A stretch of 64,000 bases of DNA from the NCBI RefSeq assembly GCF_002005405.1, contig NZ_CP019728.1:682001-746000 (forward strand). Direction: 5' to 3'. This DNA comes from Jeotgalibaca dankookensis. Lineage in GTDB: Bacteria > Bacillota > Bacilli > Lactobacillales > Aerococcaceae. Under the pieces are notes generated by a model. That model ran no database searches and was not told the origin of the DNA. It saw only the letters and a program-made list of their open reading frames with translations. The position numbers and the translations under genes are program-made. Below, one piece after another: positions 27,407 to 39,735 of this stretch. The stretch's first letter is position 1. Each line of letters begins with the position of its first letter.

Positions 27407-28453
27407 ATGTTAACAGAGAGACAACTATTAATTTTGAATTTAATTATTGATCACTATGTTGAGCATGGCGAGCCAATTGGTTCGAACACTTTGTTGGAAG
27501 AATCCAATTTACCTGTTTCGCCAGCAACAATAAGGAATGAAATGATGCGGATAGAAGAACTGGGTTTTTTGAAAAAAATGCACTCATCATCCGGAAGGAT
27601 TCCATCGATCCTAGGGTACCGTCATTATGTCGATCAATTAATGGCAAAGAAGCGTGAACTGTCGTTTGAAGATATTCGAAAACAAGTCCAAGCATCTCTA
27701 CGCGTTCCCTATAAAGAGGCTCAAGAAATTGTTGAATCATCTGCAGAATTACTTTCGTATATGACAAATTATACGGCTTTGAGTATTGGTCCTGAAAAAA
27801 CAAACAGCCGTTTGACAGGATTCAGGCTAGTTCCGGTTACGAAAGGCCAGTTTATGGCTATTTTGGTAACGGATAAAGGTTATGTAGAGAGTAAAATCCT
27901 GACGATTCCACATGCAATTTCTGCTGCAAAAATCCAAAAAATGGTCAATATTTTTAATGAAGAATTAGTTGGTTTGAAGTTGATGGATGTTCATAATAAA
28001 TTGCAAGTAGAAATTCCACGTATTATCGACAAATTCGTAGGAAATGAAATTGATTTGCATGCAATTTTTCGCGGGATTTTATCAAAAATGGATAGTGAAC
28101 GAATTTATGTGGGTGGAGAAATGAACTTATTGAATTACTTCAATTTTGAAGAAGTCAATCAAAGGGAAAAAATTAAATCCATATACAATCTCATTCACGA
28201 ATCAAAAGATTTACAAGAACTATTAGTACCAGATCACAATGATATTTCAGTTCGCATTGGGACTGAAATGGGCAATGATTTACTATCAAACTTTAGTTTG
28301 ATAACGGCCTCCTATGATTCCGGTCATAATGGTAAGGGGCTAATTGCGTTACTTGGCCCAACAAATATGCCGTATGAGCAAACCATCAATATTATGCGTA
28401 TCATGCGTGATGAGTTATCTGATAGTATGCATGGTTTTTATCAAAACGAGTAA
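27407..28453 (+). CDS. hrcA: Heat-inducible transcription repressor HrcA
   Basis: A 348-residue repressor that binds CIRCE and needs GroEL for full activity. The N-terminal winged helix-turn-helix covers about residues 1-75 (VSPATIRNEMMRIEELGFL, then SSGRIPSILGYRHYVD). A GAF-like domain and C-terminal dimerisation region follow. Start: the ATG at 27407 follows GAGGTG; an in-frame GTG at 27386 lies inside the operator and is not used. First gene of its own operon, hence autoregulated. Confidence 0.96.
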   Translation: MLTERQLLILNLIIDHYVEHGEPIGSNTLLEESNLPVSPATIRNEMMRIEELGFLKKMHSSSGRIPSILGYRHYVDQLMAKKRELSFEDIRKQVQASLRVPYKEAQEIVESSAELLSYMTNYTALSIGPEKTNSRLTGFRLVPVTKGQFMAILVTDKGYVESKILTIPHAISAAKIQKMVNIFNEELVGLKLMDVHNKLQVEIPRIIDKFVGNEIDLHAIFRGILSKMDSERIYVGGEMNLLNYFNFEEVNQREKIKSIYNLIHESKDLQELLVPDHNDISVRIGTEMGNDLLSNFSLITASYDSGHNGKGLIALLGPTNMPYEQTINIMRIMRDELSDSMHGFYQNE

Positions 28454-28465
28454 AGGAGAATAGCC

Positions 28466-28987
28466 GTGACTGAAGAAAATAAGCAAGAAAAAGAATTTGA
28501 AGAAACAGATGTTGTTGAAGAAGAAGCAGCAGAAGTATCAGAAGAAACGGAATTGAACCAACAACTAGAGGAAGCACAGGACCGTTATTTAAGAGTACAA
28601 GCGGAACTTGCTAATATCCAAAAAAGAAATGCCAAAGAAAGACAAGATGCGGCTAAGTATCGTTCACAAAGCTTAGCTACTGAACTTTTACCTGTTATCG
28701 ATAACCTAGAACGCGCTTTAGAAATAGAAGTTGACGATGAGAAAGCAGTTAACTTTAAAAAAGGTGTTGAGATGGTTTATAATATGATGGTGGAAGCATT
28801 GAAGAATGAAAAAATTGAAGCAATTAATCCAATCAATGAGCCATTTGATCCGAATTTCCATATGTCTATTCAGGTACAAGAGGCAGAAGAAGGACAAGAG
28901 CCTGATACTGTTATCAACGTCATTCAAAAAGGTTATAAATTGAATGACCGTATCTTGAGACCAGCGATGGTCGTTGTAGCACAATAA
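28466..28987 (+). CDS. grpE: Nucleotide exchange factor GrpE
   Basis: A 173-residue cochaperone that releases ADP from DnaK. An acidic, disordered N terminus (about 1-30) leads into a long coiled-coil helix (QDRYLRVQAELANIQKRN), and the C-terminal beta domain ends with GYKLNDRILRPAMVVV, the family signature. It starts with GTG 12 bases after the hrcA stop, with an AAGGAG site. Second gene of the HrcA-controlled operon. Confidence 0.96.
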   Translation: MTEENKQEKEFEETDVVEEEAAEVSEETELNQQLEEAQDRYLRVQAELANIQKRNAKERQDAAKYRSQSLATELLPVIDNLERALEIEVDDEKAVNFKKGVEMVYNMMVEALKNEKIEAINPINEPFDPNFHMSIQVQEAEEGQEPDTVINVIQKGYKLNDRILRPAMVVVAQ

Positions 28988-29017
28988 GGAATCAATATTT
29001 ATTAAATAAATTTATGA

Positions 29018-30856
<1,839 letters not shown>

Positions 30857-30882
30857 TAACTTACTATATAAATCAGAAAAAT

Positions 30883-30909
30883 AGCAGGGAATCCCTTCCT
30901 TGCTTTTTT
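30883..30909 (+). terminator. Attenuating terminator between dnaK and dnaJ
   Basis: AGCAGGGAA pairs with TTCCTTGCT (one G-T pair) around TCCC, followed by six T. It lies inside the heat-shock operon, so it is probably partial. Confidence 0.75.
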
Positions 30910-31030
30910 CCTGAGTAAGTGGCCAATACTCGTGAGTAACTATAGCATGCGGATGCCTTGTTTTGATATCCCGTGGTAACATCGTGATCGGAAAACGTCC
31001 GTATCATAGTGATCAATTGGAGGAAAATTA
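30910..31030 (+). promoter_or_regulatory. Structured dnaJ leader of unknown role
   Basis: About 120 bases without an open frame. TACTC/GAGTA repeats around 30912-30939 can pair in more than one way, and GATCGGA (30986-30992) pairs with TCCGTATC (30998-31005, one bulge). The GGAGG site follows. I see no known riboswitch, CIRCE or clear promoter. Confidence 0.4.
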
Positions 31031-32176
31031 ATGGCGAAAAGAGACTATTATGAAATACTAGGCGTACCTAAAGGCGCCTCAGATGATGAAATAAAAAAAG
31101 CTTATCGCAAGCTATCAAAAAAATACCATCCTGATATCAATAAAGAACCGGATGCTGATGAGAAATTTAAGGAAGTCACTGAAGCTTATGAAGTTTTAAG
31201 TGACTCACAAAAACGAGCAGCTTATGACCAATATGGTCATGCAAGTACCGATCCCAATTTCGGTGGTGGGGGCTTTGGTGGAGGCTTCGGTGGTAGTGGT
31301 TTTGGAGGATTTACAGGCGGTTTCGATGATATTTTCGATACTTTCTTTGGTGGCGGTGGCGGTCGTTCACGTAACCCGAACGCACCACGCCAAGGGGCAG
31401 ATCTGCAGTATCGCATGAATCTCAAATTTGAAGAAGCGATTTTTGGAAAAAAAGAAACCATTCGTTACCAACGTGACGAAGAATGTGCAACCTGTCATGG
31501 GTCAGGAGCGAAACCTGGAACAGAACCAGTAACTTGTTCGAAATGTCACGGATCCGGTACTATTCAAGTTGAGCGAAATACACCGTTTGGCCGTGTCATG
31601 ACCCAAGCAGTGTGTGATGTTTGTGGTGGTACTGGAGAAGAAATTCCTGAAAAATGCCCAACCTGTCATGGATCAGGGCATGTCCAAAAAACGCATTCTG
31701 TAAATGTTACCATTCCAGCCGGTGTTGAAGATGGTCAACAACTTCGACTAGCAGGACAAGGTGAAATCGGACAAAACGGCGGCCCATATGGCGATTTATA
31801 TGTCGTGTTTGCAGTTGAGGAAAGTGATATTTTTGATCGCGATGGATCAGAAATTTATTATGTATTACCTATTTCCTTTGTTCAAGCGACATTGGGTACA
31901 GAGGTCGAAGTTCCAACTGTTCATGGAAACGTGAAACTAAAGATTCCTGCAGGAACACAAACGGGTACAACTTTCCGTCTAAAAGGAAAAGGTGCACCTC
32001 GCTTACGAGGAACTGTTAATGGCGATCAACACGTAAAAGTAACTATTACAACACCGAAAAATCTGAATGAAGAGCAAAAAGAGGCGCTTCATAAATTCGC
32101 AGATGCTTCTGGTGAGCTTGTATCAGATGGCCATGGTGGTTTCTTTGATAAAATGAGAGACGCTTTTAAAAAATAA
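31031..32176 (+). CDS. dnaJ: Chaperone DnaJ (Hsp40)
   Basis: A 381-residue type I Hsp40 that delivers clients to DnaK and stimulates its ATPase. The J domain has the HPD motif ([11 protein letters not shown], about residues 33-35). A Gly/Phe-rich linker lies at about 75-115. Four CxxCxGxG zinc repeats follow ([32 protein letters not shown]). The C-terminal client-binding domains end near 360. GGAGG site before ATG. Last gene of the heat-shock operon; a long perfect terminator follows. Confidence 0.97.
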   Translation: MAKRDYYEILGVPKGASDDEIKKAYRKLSKKYHPDINKEPDADEKFKEVTEAYEVLSDSQKRAAYDQYGHASTDPNFGGGGFGGGFGGSGFGGFTGGFDDIFDTFFGGGGGRSRNPNAPRQGADLQYRMNLKFEEAIFGKKETIRYQRDEECATCHGSGAKPGTEPVTCSKCHGSGTIQVERNTPFGRVMTQAVCDVCGGTGEEIPEKCPTCHGSGHVQKTHSVNVTIPAGVEDGQQLRLAGQGEIGQNGGPYGDLYVVFAVEESDIFDRDGSEIYYVLPISFVQATLGTEVEVPTVHGNVKLKIPAGTQTGTTFRLKGKGAPRLRGTVNGDQHVKVTITTPKNLNEEQKEALHKFADASGELVSDGHGGFFDKMRDAFKK

Positions 32177-32184
32177 TCCAAAAT

Positions 32185-32230
32185 GAAACTCAGAGGTTAG
32201 ACTTTAAAGTCTAACCTCTGAGTTTCTTTA
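32185..32230 (+). terminator. Strong terminator after dnaJ
   Basis: A 21-base-pair perfect inverted repeat (32185-32205 with 32206-32226), symmetrical about TTTAAA, followed by TTTA. Confidence 0.88.
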
Positions 32231-32274
32231 ATTATAAACAATTTTTGTTTTAAGTGATTCACTATTTGAAAGGG

Positions 32275-32303
32275 GTTACATTTCGATAAAAGAAGTCTAT
32301 AAT
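32275..32303 (+). promoter_or_regulatory. Promoter of pckA
   Basis: GTTACA, a 17-base spacer, TATAAT. An 11-base palindrome, AGTGATTCACT (32253-32263), lies 11 bases upstream of the -35 and could be an operator. Confidence 0.5.
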
Positions 32304-32334
32304 ATAACTAACAACATAAAAGGAGTGGTAGTAG

Positions 32335-33981
32335 ATGGCAACTGTAGAGAAGTATGACAAAGCGGATTTGAAGGCAACGAATAGCTTGTTAACACGATTC
32401 AGAACAACAGTCGAAACTGCATTTTATGGCAATAATATTAAACTGGTTGATAATGTTCAAGAAGCCTATTATCTTGCGAAGGACTCTGGGAGCACCATTG
32501 TAACTGATTTATCTGTTAAACACACCGCAGATTTAGGGTTGCCAGATGAGGCGAAGGTGCTAGTGGAAAATGGTGGCAAAGTTGTAGGCCGTGCCGCCCA
32601 TGCTCGAGTCATTCGTGGTGAAGATAAGGAACTCGATCTTAAAATCGAAGGAATTGTTCGTGATGCGATTTATAATAATCGCAAAACAAACTATTATGAG
32701 GCAACCGGTTATGTGGGATTAGATGAAGAATTTATGATAAAGGCTCATATTGCCTTTCCCGAAGGACAAGAAAATAACCTTTATTCCTGGTTGCTTAACT
32801 TCCAACCGACTAATGAGAAATATAATAGTATGTATAAGAATTCTAAAACATACGAAGACGGTGATATTTATATTTATACTGACCCTGACTGGAGACATCC
32901 TGATTTTCCAATCGGCCTTGCTTACTTTGAACCAGATAAAAACGTTGCCTGTATTTTAGGAATGCAATATTTTGGCGAGTTTAAAAAGGGAACGTTGACA
33001 TTAGCTTGGGGAACTGCTCATCGAAACGGTTATGTTGCTTGTCATGGTGGTCAAAAAGCTTTCTACCTTGATGACGGCTCGGTTTACGTTGCTGCATTCT
33101 TTGGGTTATCCGGTTCTGGGAAATCAACTTTGACCCATGCTAAACATGAAAATAAATATGATATTGAAGTACTACATGATGATGCATTTGTTATTAATCT
33201 AAAGGATGGCTCCTCAATTGCTTTAGAACCATCTTATTTTGATAAAACTCAAGATTATCCAGCAGATCATCCTGAACAAGACTATTTTGTGACCGTTCAA
33301 AACGTGGGTGTGAGTCTTGATTTGGAAGGTAATAAGGTTTTGGTTACTGAAGATATTCGCAATGGAAATGGTCGAACTATTAAATCGCGTTATTCAACAC
33401 CGAACCGGGTTGATAAATTTCCAGATCCGATTAAAGCGGTATATTGGATTATGAAAGACGACGCCTTACCACCGCTTGTAAAAGTGGAAAATCCAGTTTT
33501 AGCTTCTACTTTTGGGGCTACATTGGCTACCAAGCGATCGACTGCAGAAAGTATAAAAGTAGGTGAATCAAGAGATAATTTGGTTATTGAACCTTATGCT
33601 AATCCCTTTAGAGTTTATCCATTGGTGGAAGATTTTGATGATTTTAAAGAGCTATTAAGTCGGAAAGATATGAATTGCTATATTATTAACACGGGCTATT
33701 TCTTAGATAAAAAAATACCGAAAGAAGTAACGATTGGTGTCATTGAAAGCATGGTTGAAAATGAAGATAATTTCCAACCGTTTGGAAAAGTAGAGAGCTT
33801 AAGTTACCTAGATGTAGATGGGTTTAATCCAGATTTTACTGATAACGAATATGTAGACTTATTAAAGAGTCGGATGCAGATGCGTCTATCGTTTTTAGAG
33901 ACTTTTAATAAAAATCATCAAGATAATCCTCTACCTGAAGAAGCCGTCAATTCCGTAAGAACGATTATCGATACCCTTTAA
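32335..33981 (+). CDS. pckA: Phosphoenolpyruvate carboxykinase (ATP)
   Basis: A 548-residue enzyme interconverting oxaloacetate plus ATP with phosphoenolpyruvate, CO2 and ADP in the cytosol. The kinase-1 P-loop is GLSGSGKSTLT (near residue 260), preceded by the catalytic region LAWGTAHRNGY, and the metal-binding kinase-2 acidic pair is in LHDDAFV. Length is close to the usual 520-545. It stands alone between two terminators with its own promoter. No pyruvate carboxylase or malic enzyme is nearby, so the physiological direction (gluconeogenic or CO2-fixing) cannot be decided. Confidence 0.9.
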   Translation: MATVEKYDKADLKATNSLLTRFRTTVETAFYGNNIKLVDNVQEAYYLAKDSGSTIVTDLSVKHTADLGLPDEAKVLVENGGKVVGRAAHARVIRGEDKELDLKIEGIVRDAIYNNRKTNYYEATGYVGLDEEFMIKAHIAFPEGQENNLYSWLLNFQPTNEKYNSMYKNSKTYEDGDIYIYTDPDWRHPDFPIGLAYFEPDKNVACILGMQYFGEFKKGTLTLAWGTAHRNGYVACHGGQKAFYLDDGSVYVAAFFGLSGSGKSTLTHAKHENKYDIEVLHDDAFVINLKDGSSIALEPSYFDKTQDYPADHPEQDYFVTVQNVGVSLDLEGNKVLVTEDIRNGNGRTIKSRYSTPNRVDKFPDPIKAVYWIMKDDALPPLVKVENPVLASTFGATLATKRSTAESIKVGESRDNLVIEPYANPFRVYPLVEDFDDFKELLSRKDMNCYIINTGYFLDKKIPKEVTIGVIESMVENEDNFQPFGKVESLSYLDVDGFNPDFTDNEYVDLLKSRMQMRLSFLETFNKNHQDNPLPEEAVNSVRTIIDTL

Positions 33982-33989
33982 GAATGTTT

Positions 33990-34031
33990 GAAGAGACTAG
34001 GAGAAAAGTCCCAGTCTCTTTCAGTTTTTTT
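33990..34031 (+). terminator. Intrinsic terminator after pckA
   Basis: AGAGACTAGG pairs with CCCAGTCTCT, followed by T runs. It is a relaxed copy of the GAGACTGGGAC-type terminator whose arms resemble the IS ends. Confidence 0.82.
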
Positions 34032-34096
34032 GAGTAAGAATCATTAAAAAAATACGGACGCTTTCGAATGTTTTATAGTGGGGATATGGGGGATAC

Positions 34097-34125
34097 TTGT
34101 TACTTCGCAACAAAATTGGTATAAT
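34097..34125 (+). promoter_or_regulatory. Promoter of lepA
   Basis: TTGTTA, a 17-base spacer, and TATAAT with TGG extension. Transcription should start about 30 bases before lepA. Confidence 0.8.
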
Positions 34126-34163
34126 TTTATAATAATAGTTTTATTTAGAAAGCGAGTAGTTAA

Positions 34164-35987
34164 ATGAATTTAGAGCAGATGAAAGAAAGACAAAAGAAAA
34201 TACGGAATTTTTCCATTATAGCCCATATTGATCATGGGAAATCTACATTAGCTGACCGCATCTTACAACAGACCGATACGGTTGCTGATCGTGAGATGCA
34301 GCAACAATTGTTGGATTCCATGGACTTGGAACGTGAACGTGGTATCACGATTAAGTTGAATGCAGTAGAATTAACTTATACAGCACAAGATGGCGAAGAA
34401 TATATATTTCACCTAATCGATACGCCAGGGCATGTCGACTTTACTTATGAAGTTTCGCGTAGTTTAGCTGCCTGTGAAGGTGCCGTTTTGGTAGTGGATG
34501 CTGCTCAAGGAGTAGAAGCACAAACATTAGCGAACGTTTATTTAGCAATTGATAATGATTTGGAGATTATCCCAGTCATTAATAAAATTGACTTACCGGC
34601 TGCAGATCCAGAACGTGTTAAAACTGAAATTGAAGAAGTTGTAGGAATAGATGCGAGTGAAGTAGTCTTAGCAAGTGCTAAATCAGGAATTGGTATTTCC
34701 GAATTATTAGAACAAATTGTCGAAAAAATACCTGCTCCAGAAGGTGATTTAGAAGAGCCTCTTCAAGCCTTGGTATTTGATTCCGCTTATGACCCTTATC
34801 GTGGTGTCGTATTGAATATCCGTGTTCAAAATGGCGTTTTACGTCCCGGTGATAAAATCAAGATGATGTCAAATGATAAAGAGTTTGACGTAACAGAAGT
34901 GGGTATCTTTTCACCTAAACCCATTAAGCGTGATTTCTTAATGGTAGGAGACGTGGGTTACGTTACAGCCAGTATTAAAACCATTAAAGATGCTCGTGTT
35001 GGTGATACAGTCACTTTAGCAAACAATCCAACTGAAAAAGCTTTGGAAGGTTATCGTACTTTGAATCCAATGGTTTATTGTGGGATTTACCCTGTTGATT
35101 CTTCAGATTTTAATGACTTACGGGAAGCTTTAGAAAAACTTCAACTGAATGATGCTTCCTTGCAATTCGAAGCAGAATCTTCTCAAGCACTTGGCTTTGG
35201 CTTTCGTACAGGGTTTTTAGGAATGTTACATATGGATGTTATCCAAGAACGCCTAGAACGTGAATTTGATTTGAGTATTATTACAACTGCTCCATCGGTT
35301 ATTTATAATATTAATAAAACAGATGGTACAACGATTTCAATTGACAACCCGTCTGAAATGCCAGATGCAAGCGAAATTGAAACGATTGAAGAACCATATG
35401 TTAAAGCAACCATTATGGTACCGAATGACTATGTGGGTGCTGTTATGGAAATTGCCCAAAGAAAACGTGGTAATTTCTTAACGATGGACTATCTAGATGA
35501 CTCGCGTGTAAATGTGGTTTATGAAATACCTTTAGCAGAAATAATATTTGATTTCTTTGATAACCTTAAATCTAGTACTAAGGGCTATGCGTCACTTGAT
35601 TATGAAATGACTGGTTATCGCGAAAGCCGTCTAGTTAAAATGGAAATTTTACTTAACGGTGAGCAAGTTGATGCTTTGAGTACAATTATCCATCGCGATG
35701 CGGCTTATCATCGTGGGCGTGCTATTACCGAGAAATTACGTGAAATTATTCCGCGTCAGCAATTTGAAGTTCCTATTCAAGCTGCGATTGGGCATAAAAT
35801 ACTTGCTCGAACAACGATTAAAGCTTTGCGTAAAAATGTGTTAGCCAAATGTTATGGTGGAGATGTGTCTCGAAAACGTAAGTTATTAGAGAAACAAAAA
35901 GAAGGTAAAAAACGTATGAAACAAATTGGTTCAGTAGAAGTACCTCAAGAAGCCTTTATGGCTGTATTACAATTAGATGAAGAGTAA
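34164..35987 (+). CDS. lepA: Elongation factor 4 (LepA)
   Basis: A 607-residue translational GTPase that acts on stalled or early elongating ribosomes. G1 is AHIDHGKST (about 20-28), G3 is DTPGHVDF and G4 is [14 protein letters not shown]-like domains II, III and V follow, and the LepA-specific C-terminal domain contains [20 protein letters not shown]. In Bacillus it heads the lepA-hemW-hrcA region, but here it lies after pckA with its own promoter and terminator. Confidence 0.97.
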   Translation: MNLEQMKERQKKIRNFSIIAHIDHGKSTLADRILQQTDTVADREMQQQLLDSMDLERERGITIKLNAVELTYTAQDGEEYIFHLIDTPGHVDFTYEVSRSLAACEGAVLVVDAAQGVEAQTLANVYLAIDNDLEIIPVINKIDLPAADPERVKTEIEEVVGIDASEVVLASAKSGIGISELLEQIVEKIPAPEGDLEEPLQALVFDSAYDPYRGVVLNIRVQNGVLRPGDKIKMMSNDKEFDVTEVGIFSPKPIKRDFLMVGDVGYVTASIKTIKDARVGDTVTLANNPTEKALEGYRTLNPMVYCGIYPVDSSDFNDLREALEKLQLNDASLQFEAESSQALGFGFRTGFLGMLHMDVIQERLEREFDLSIITTAPSVIYNINKTDGTTISIDNPSEMPDASEIETIEEPYVKATIMVPNDYVGAVMEIAQRKRGNFLTMDYLDDSRVNVVYEIPLAEIIFDFFDNLKSSTKGYASLDYEMTGYRESRLVKMEILLNGEQVDALSTIIHRDAAYHRGRAITEKLREIIPRQQFEVPIQAAIGHKILARTTIKALRKNVLAKCYGGDVSRKRKLLEKQKEGKKRMKQIGSVEVPQEAFMAVLQLDEE

Positions 35988-36000
35988 AAATCAACGAACA

Positions 36001-36046
36001 AGACTGGCATTTCTTCTTAGCTGAAGAAATGTCAGTCTATTTTTTA
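36001..36046 (+). terminator. Intrinsic terminator after lepA
   Basis: A 16-base-pair stem, 36001-36016 with 36023-36038 (one G-T pair), loop TTAGCT, then ATTTTTTA. Confidence 0.9.
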
Positions 36047-36095
36047 CTTTTTATATGATAGAATAGAAAAAAGTGTTGGAATGGGGATGGGAAAT

Positions 36096-37769
36096 GTGAA
36101 GACTGATATTCAAATTGCACAAGAAAATGATATGCTACCAATTATTGATATTGCGAATCAAATAGGGTTGAAACAGGCAGATTTAAATCTGTACGGAAAC
36201 TATAAAGCAAAAATAAATTGGGATGCCGTTGATAAATTAAGAGATAATAAATCGGGTAAACTTGTGTTAGTCACCGCAATTAGCCCGACACCTGCTGGAG
36301 AAGGAAAATCGACCGTTACAGTAGGTTTAGGAGACGCCCTAACAAAGGCAGGGCAACGGACGATGATTGCCTTGCGTGAGCCTTCTATGGGTCCTACAAT
36401 GGGAATGAAAGGTGGAGCGGCAGGAGGTGGCTATGCACAAGTACAGCCTATGGAAGAAATTAATTTACACTTTACAGGTGACTTCCATGCGATTACTTCC
36501 GCCAATAATGCACTCGCTGCTTTCATTGATAATCACTTGCAACAAGGTAATGAATTGGACATTGATGAGCGCCGTATTACTTGGAAACGGGTTATGGATA
36601 TAAATGACCGTGCACTTAGAAATATCATTGTGGGTCTAGGTGGCCCAACGAATGGGGTTCCTCGTGAAGATGGCTTTGATATTACAGTGGCGAGTGAAAT
36701 AATGGCAATCCTTTGTTTAGCAACATCTATAGCGGATTTGAAGGAACGGATTGGCAATATCGTTTTTGGTTATGATAGACAGCGGCGTCCTTTGACGGTC
36801 CGTGATTTAAAAATGGAGGGTGCCCTAACGTTGATCTTAAAAGATGCGCTAGAACCCAATTTGGTTCAAACGCTTTATCATACCCCTGCCCTTGTTCATG
36901 GGGGACCGTTTGCGAATATTGCTCACGGGTGTAATAGTGTCATTGCGACTCAAACAGCTTTAAAATTAGCTGATTATGTTGTAACTGAAGCTGGTTTCGG
37001 AGCTGATTTAGGTGCAGAGAAATTTTTAGATATCAAGGTCCCTGTATTGGGTAAGACGCCGGATGTTATTGTTATTGTCGCTACTATCCGTTCTTTAAAA
37101 ATGCACGGAGGTATTAAAGTAGCCGATTTAAAAAATACTACGGATCCAAGTGCGGTTAAAAGAGGTTTTAGTAACTTAAAAAAACATATTGAGAATATGC
37201 AGCGCTATCATGTGCCAGTTGTAGTAGCGATTAATGCCTTTACACAAGACACAAAAGAAGAAGTAGCCGTTGTTGAGGCTGAATGTGAACGATTAGGTGT
37301 TTCTTGCCAAGTAACCGATGTATGGGGACAAGGTCCAGAAGGTGGTTTAAAATTAGCAGAAGCGGTTGTCAAAGCCTCTGAAAATAAACAAGACTACACT
37401 CCCTTGTATGAATGTTCAAATACGATAATAGAAGAGAAAATCAGTCGAATTGTAAAAGAAATTTATGGTGGAGAAGAAGTTCTTTATACACCTAAAGCAC
37501 GTCAGCAATTGAAACAATTCACAAAGAATGGTTGGGATAAACTCCCCGTTTGTATGGCTAAAACCCAGTACTCACTATCAGATGATCCAAAAAAATTGGG
37601 GCGTCCACAAGGGTTTACAATTACAATCCGTGAATTTGTACCCAAAATTGGCGCCGGTTTTATTGTTGCTATGACAGGAGATATTCTGACCATGCCAGGC
37701 TTACCAAAACAACCTGCGGCTTTGAACATGGATGTTTTAGAAGATGGGACAGTAACCGGTCTATTTTAA
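36096..37769 (+). CDS. fhs: Formate-tetrahydrofolate ligase
   Basis: A 557-residue enzyme that makes N10-formyl-tetrahydrofolate from formate, ATP and tetrahydrofolate, feeding purine and initiator-tRNA formylation. The P-loop is [10 protein letters not shown] (about residues 60-69); [15 protein letters not shown] and the FTGDFHAI stretch are family hallmarks. Start: an ATG at 36081 is in frame, but its first bases form the purine-rich GGGGATGGG site for the GTG at 36096, which gives the typical N terminus MKTDIQIAQ. Together with pflA (60.7 kb) it points to formate as both product and building block. Confidence 0.95.
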   Translation: MKTDIQIAQENDMLPIIDIANQIGLKQADLNLYGNYKAKINWDAVDKLRDNKSGKLVLVTAISPTPAGEGKSTVTVGLGDALTKAGQRTMIALREPSMGPTMGMKGGAAGGGYAQVQPMEEINLHFTGDFHAITSANNALAAFIDNHLQQGNELDIDERRITWKRVMDINDRALRNIIVGLGGPTNGVPREDGFDITVASEIMAILCLATSIADLKERIGNIVFGYDRQRRPLTVRDLKMEGALTLILKDALEPNLVQTLYHTPALVHGGPFANIAHGCNSVIATQTALKLADYVVTEAGFGADLGAEKFLDIKVPVLGKTPDVIVIVATIRSLKMHGGIKVADLKNTTDPSAVKRGFSNLKKHIENMQRYHVPVVVAINAFTQDTKEEVAVVEAECERLGVSCQVTDVWGQGPEGGLKLAEAVVKASENKQDYTPLYECSNTIIEEKISRIVKEIYGGEEVLYTPKARQQLKQFTKNGWDKLPVCMAKTQYSLSDDPKKLGRPQGFTITIREFVPKIGAGFIVAMTGDILTMPGLPKQPAALNMDVLEDGTVTGLF

Positions 37770-37789
37770 AAGTGGATATAAAGCACTAA

Positions 37790-37803
37790 AAATACTAGTA
37801 TTT
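37790..37803. promoter_or_regulatory. 14-base palindrome before the ABC-F gene
   Basis: AAATACTAGTATTT, perfect dyad, in the 60-base gap between fhs and the ABC-F gene. No T run follows, so it is not a terminator; it may be an operator or chance. Confidence 0.3.
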
Positions 37804-37829
37804 AAAAGAAACTGAGGGTTGACTCGAAA

Positions 37830-39719
37830 ATGAAAGATTTAAAAGCAGTTGGATTATCAAAGACGTATGGCATGAAAAAACTTTTTGAAGATATTACTTT
37901 TACAATTCGTGAAGGTGAATATGTTGGATTGATTGGGCAAAATGGTAGTGGTAAAAGTACCCTAATGAAAATAATTGCTGGTGAAGATTCAGCTGATACT
38001 GGGACTATTGAAACATCTAAAGACTACCGCATCAATTATCTCCCCCAAGATCCCATTTTAGATGAGTCGCAAACTATTTTCGAGGCCTTATATTCAAGTG
38101 AAACACCACTTATCCAAACTATTCGCCGTTATGAAGAGGCCATCAATAATTTTGCAAATTATAGTGAAGATATCCGTTACCAAGAGGCCTATGCACATGC
38201 CGAACAAGAAATGAATCGATTAGACGCGTGGCAAACGGAAACGCAGTATAAAACAATCTTAAATAAATTAGGCATTTCAGATTTAAATCTTAAAATCGGT
38301 AATCTGTCAGGTGGCCAAAGAAAGAGAATTGGCCTTGCCAAAGTTCTGATGCAAGCACCTGATCTGTTGTTATTAGATGAGCCAACGAACCATTTAGATG
38401 TAGGTGCAATTGTATGGCTTGAAAAATACCTTTCTCAATATAGAGGAGCGCTTCTATTAGTTACGCATGACCGTTACTTTTTAGAACGTGTAACGAATCA
38501 AATGATTGAGCTTAAAAATGGCGCTGTTGAAACCTATTCAGGTAATTACGCTTCTTATCTCGAACAAAAAGCAGAAAGAGAAGCCATTCAACAAAAAATG
38601 ACAGAGAAACAAGCGAAACTTTATAAAAGTGAACTAGCTTGGATGCGAAAAGGTGCAAAAGCCCGGACAACTAAGCAACAGGCGCGTATCCATCGTTTTG
38701 AAAGTTTAGAAACAGAAGTCAAATCTGCTACTGGAGAAGAACAACAACTTGAAATCAATTTTGACAGTTCCCGTCTAGGAAGACGTGTCTTCCAATTGGA
38801 AGATGTGACTTTAAAAGCAGGCGATAAGACAATCTTAGAACATTTTAATCATATTTTTCAAGCTAAGGATCGTATTGGCATAGTGGGAGAAAATGGCTCT
38901 GGTAAAACAACGATTTTGAATTTATTAGCACGAGAAAAAGAGGCAGCTTCGGGAATTGTGACCGTTGGCGAAACAGTTAAAATTGGATACTATCGCCAAA
39001 TTATGGAACCATTTCCAGAAGACAAGCGGGTCATTACTTATTTACAAGAAGTCGCTGAAGAAGCTAGGATTGCTGATGGAACAATTGTTAGTGTAACAGA
39101 GCTACTGGAAACCTTCTTATTTACACGCGACATGCATGGAAGCCTCATTCGTACCTTGTCAGGTGGCGAACGGAGAAGACTTTATTTATTAAAATTATTA
39201 ATGAGTCAGCCTAACGTCTTGCTTTTTGATGAGCCGACTAACGATTTAGATATCGAAACTTTAACAGTTTTAGAAGATTACTTACAAAGTTTCCCTGGGG
39301 CTGCTCTCGTTGTCTCACATGACCGGTATTTCTTAGACAAGGTAGCTGAAAAGCTACTTGTTGTAGATGGGACAGAAGGTCCGTTCTTGTTTTACGGTAG
39401 TATGAGTGATTATCTAGAAGTTGCAGACGAGTTGTCAAAAGAAGTTACTCTAAAAGATAATAAAGCAAAAGAAAAACCAGAAATAAAAAGTGACAAAGCA
39501 AAATTGACTTACAGTGAGCAACTCGAATGGGATAGTATAGAAGAAGAAATCATGCTTTTAGAAGAAAGAGTAGAAGAATTAAAAGCCAGTATGCTTGAGC
39601 ATGTAAGTGACTTTGTCAAATTAGGTGATTTACAAAAAGAAGTCGACGAACAAGAAGAAATCCTGGCCAAAAAATGGCACCGCTACGAATATTTAAGTAC
39701 TTTTACAAGTGAAACATAG
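37830..39719 (+). CDS. ABC-F family ATPase (Uup/YfmR-like)
   Basis: A 629-residue soluble tandem ATPase without membrane segments. NBD1 has GQNGSGKST (about 37-45) and LSGGQRKR, the inter-domain linker is basic and helical (about 240-300), and NBD2 has GENGSGKTT and LSGGERRR. The C-terminal coiled coil (about 545-625) is the Uup/YfmR type. ABC-F proteins act on the ribosome; Uup/YfmR members help translation of difficult sequences and differ from the antibiotic-resistance subfamilies. It overlaps the ribosome-binding site of thyA, so it heads an ABC-F-thyA-dfrA unit. Confidence 0.88.
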   Translation: MKDLKAVGLSKTYGMKKLFEDITFTIREGEYVGLIGQNGSGKSTLMKIIAGEDSADTGTIETSKDYRINYLPQDPILDESQTIFEALYSSETPLIQTIRRYEEAINNFANYSEDIRYQEAYAHAEQEMNRLDAWQTETQYKTILNKLGISDLNLKIGNLSGGQRKRIGLAKVLMQAPDLLLLDEPTNHLDVGAIVWLEKYLSQYRGALLLVTHDRYFLERVTNQMIELKNGAVETYSGNYASYLEQKAEREAIQQKMTEKQAKLYKSELAWMRKGAKARTTKQQARIHRFESLETEVKSATGEEQQLEINFDSSRLGRRVFQLEDVTLKAGDKTILEHFNHIFQAKDRIGIVGENGSGKTTILNLLAREKEAASGIVTVGETVKIGYYRQIMEPFPEDKRVITYLQEVAEEARIADGTIVSVTELLETFLFTRDMHGSLIRTLSGGERRRLYLLKLLMSQPNVLLFDEPTNDLDIETLTVLEDYLQSFPGAALVVSHDRYFLDKVAEKLLVVDGTEGPFLFYGSMSDYLEVADELSKEVTLKDNKAKEKPEIKSDKAKLTYSEQLEWDSIEEEIMLLEERVEELKASMLEHVSDFVKLGDLQKEVDEQEEILAKKWHRYEYLSTFTSET

Positions 39720-39735
39720 GAGAGGGGGAATAAAA

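Noticed and set aside
34045-34066. ACGCTTTCGAATG before lepA as a catabolite-responsive element
   Set aside because: Several core positions fail and it lies in the tail of the pckA terminator region; not supportable.
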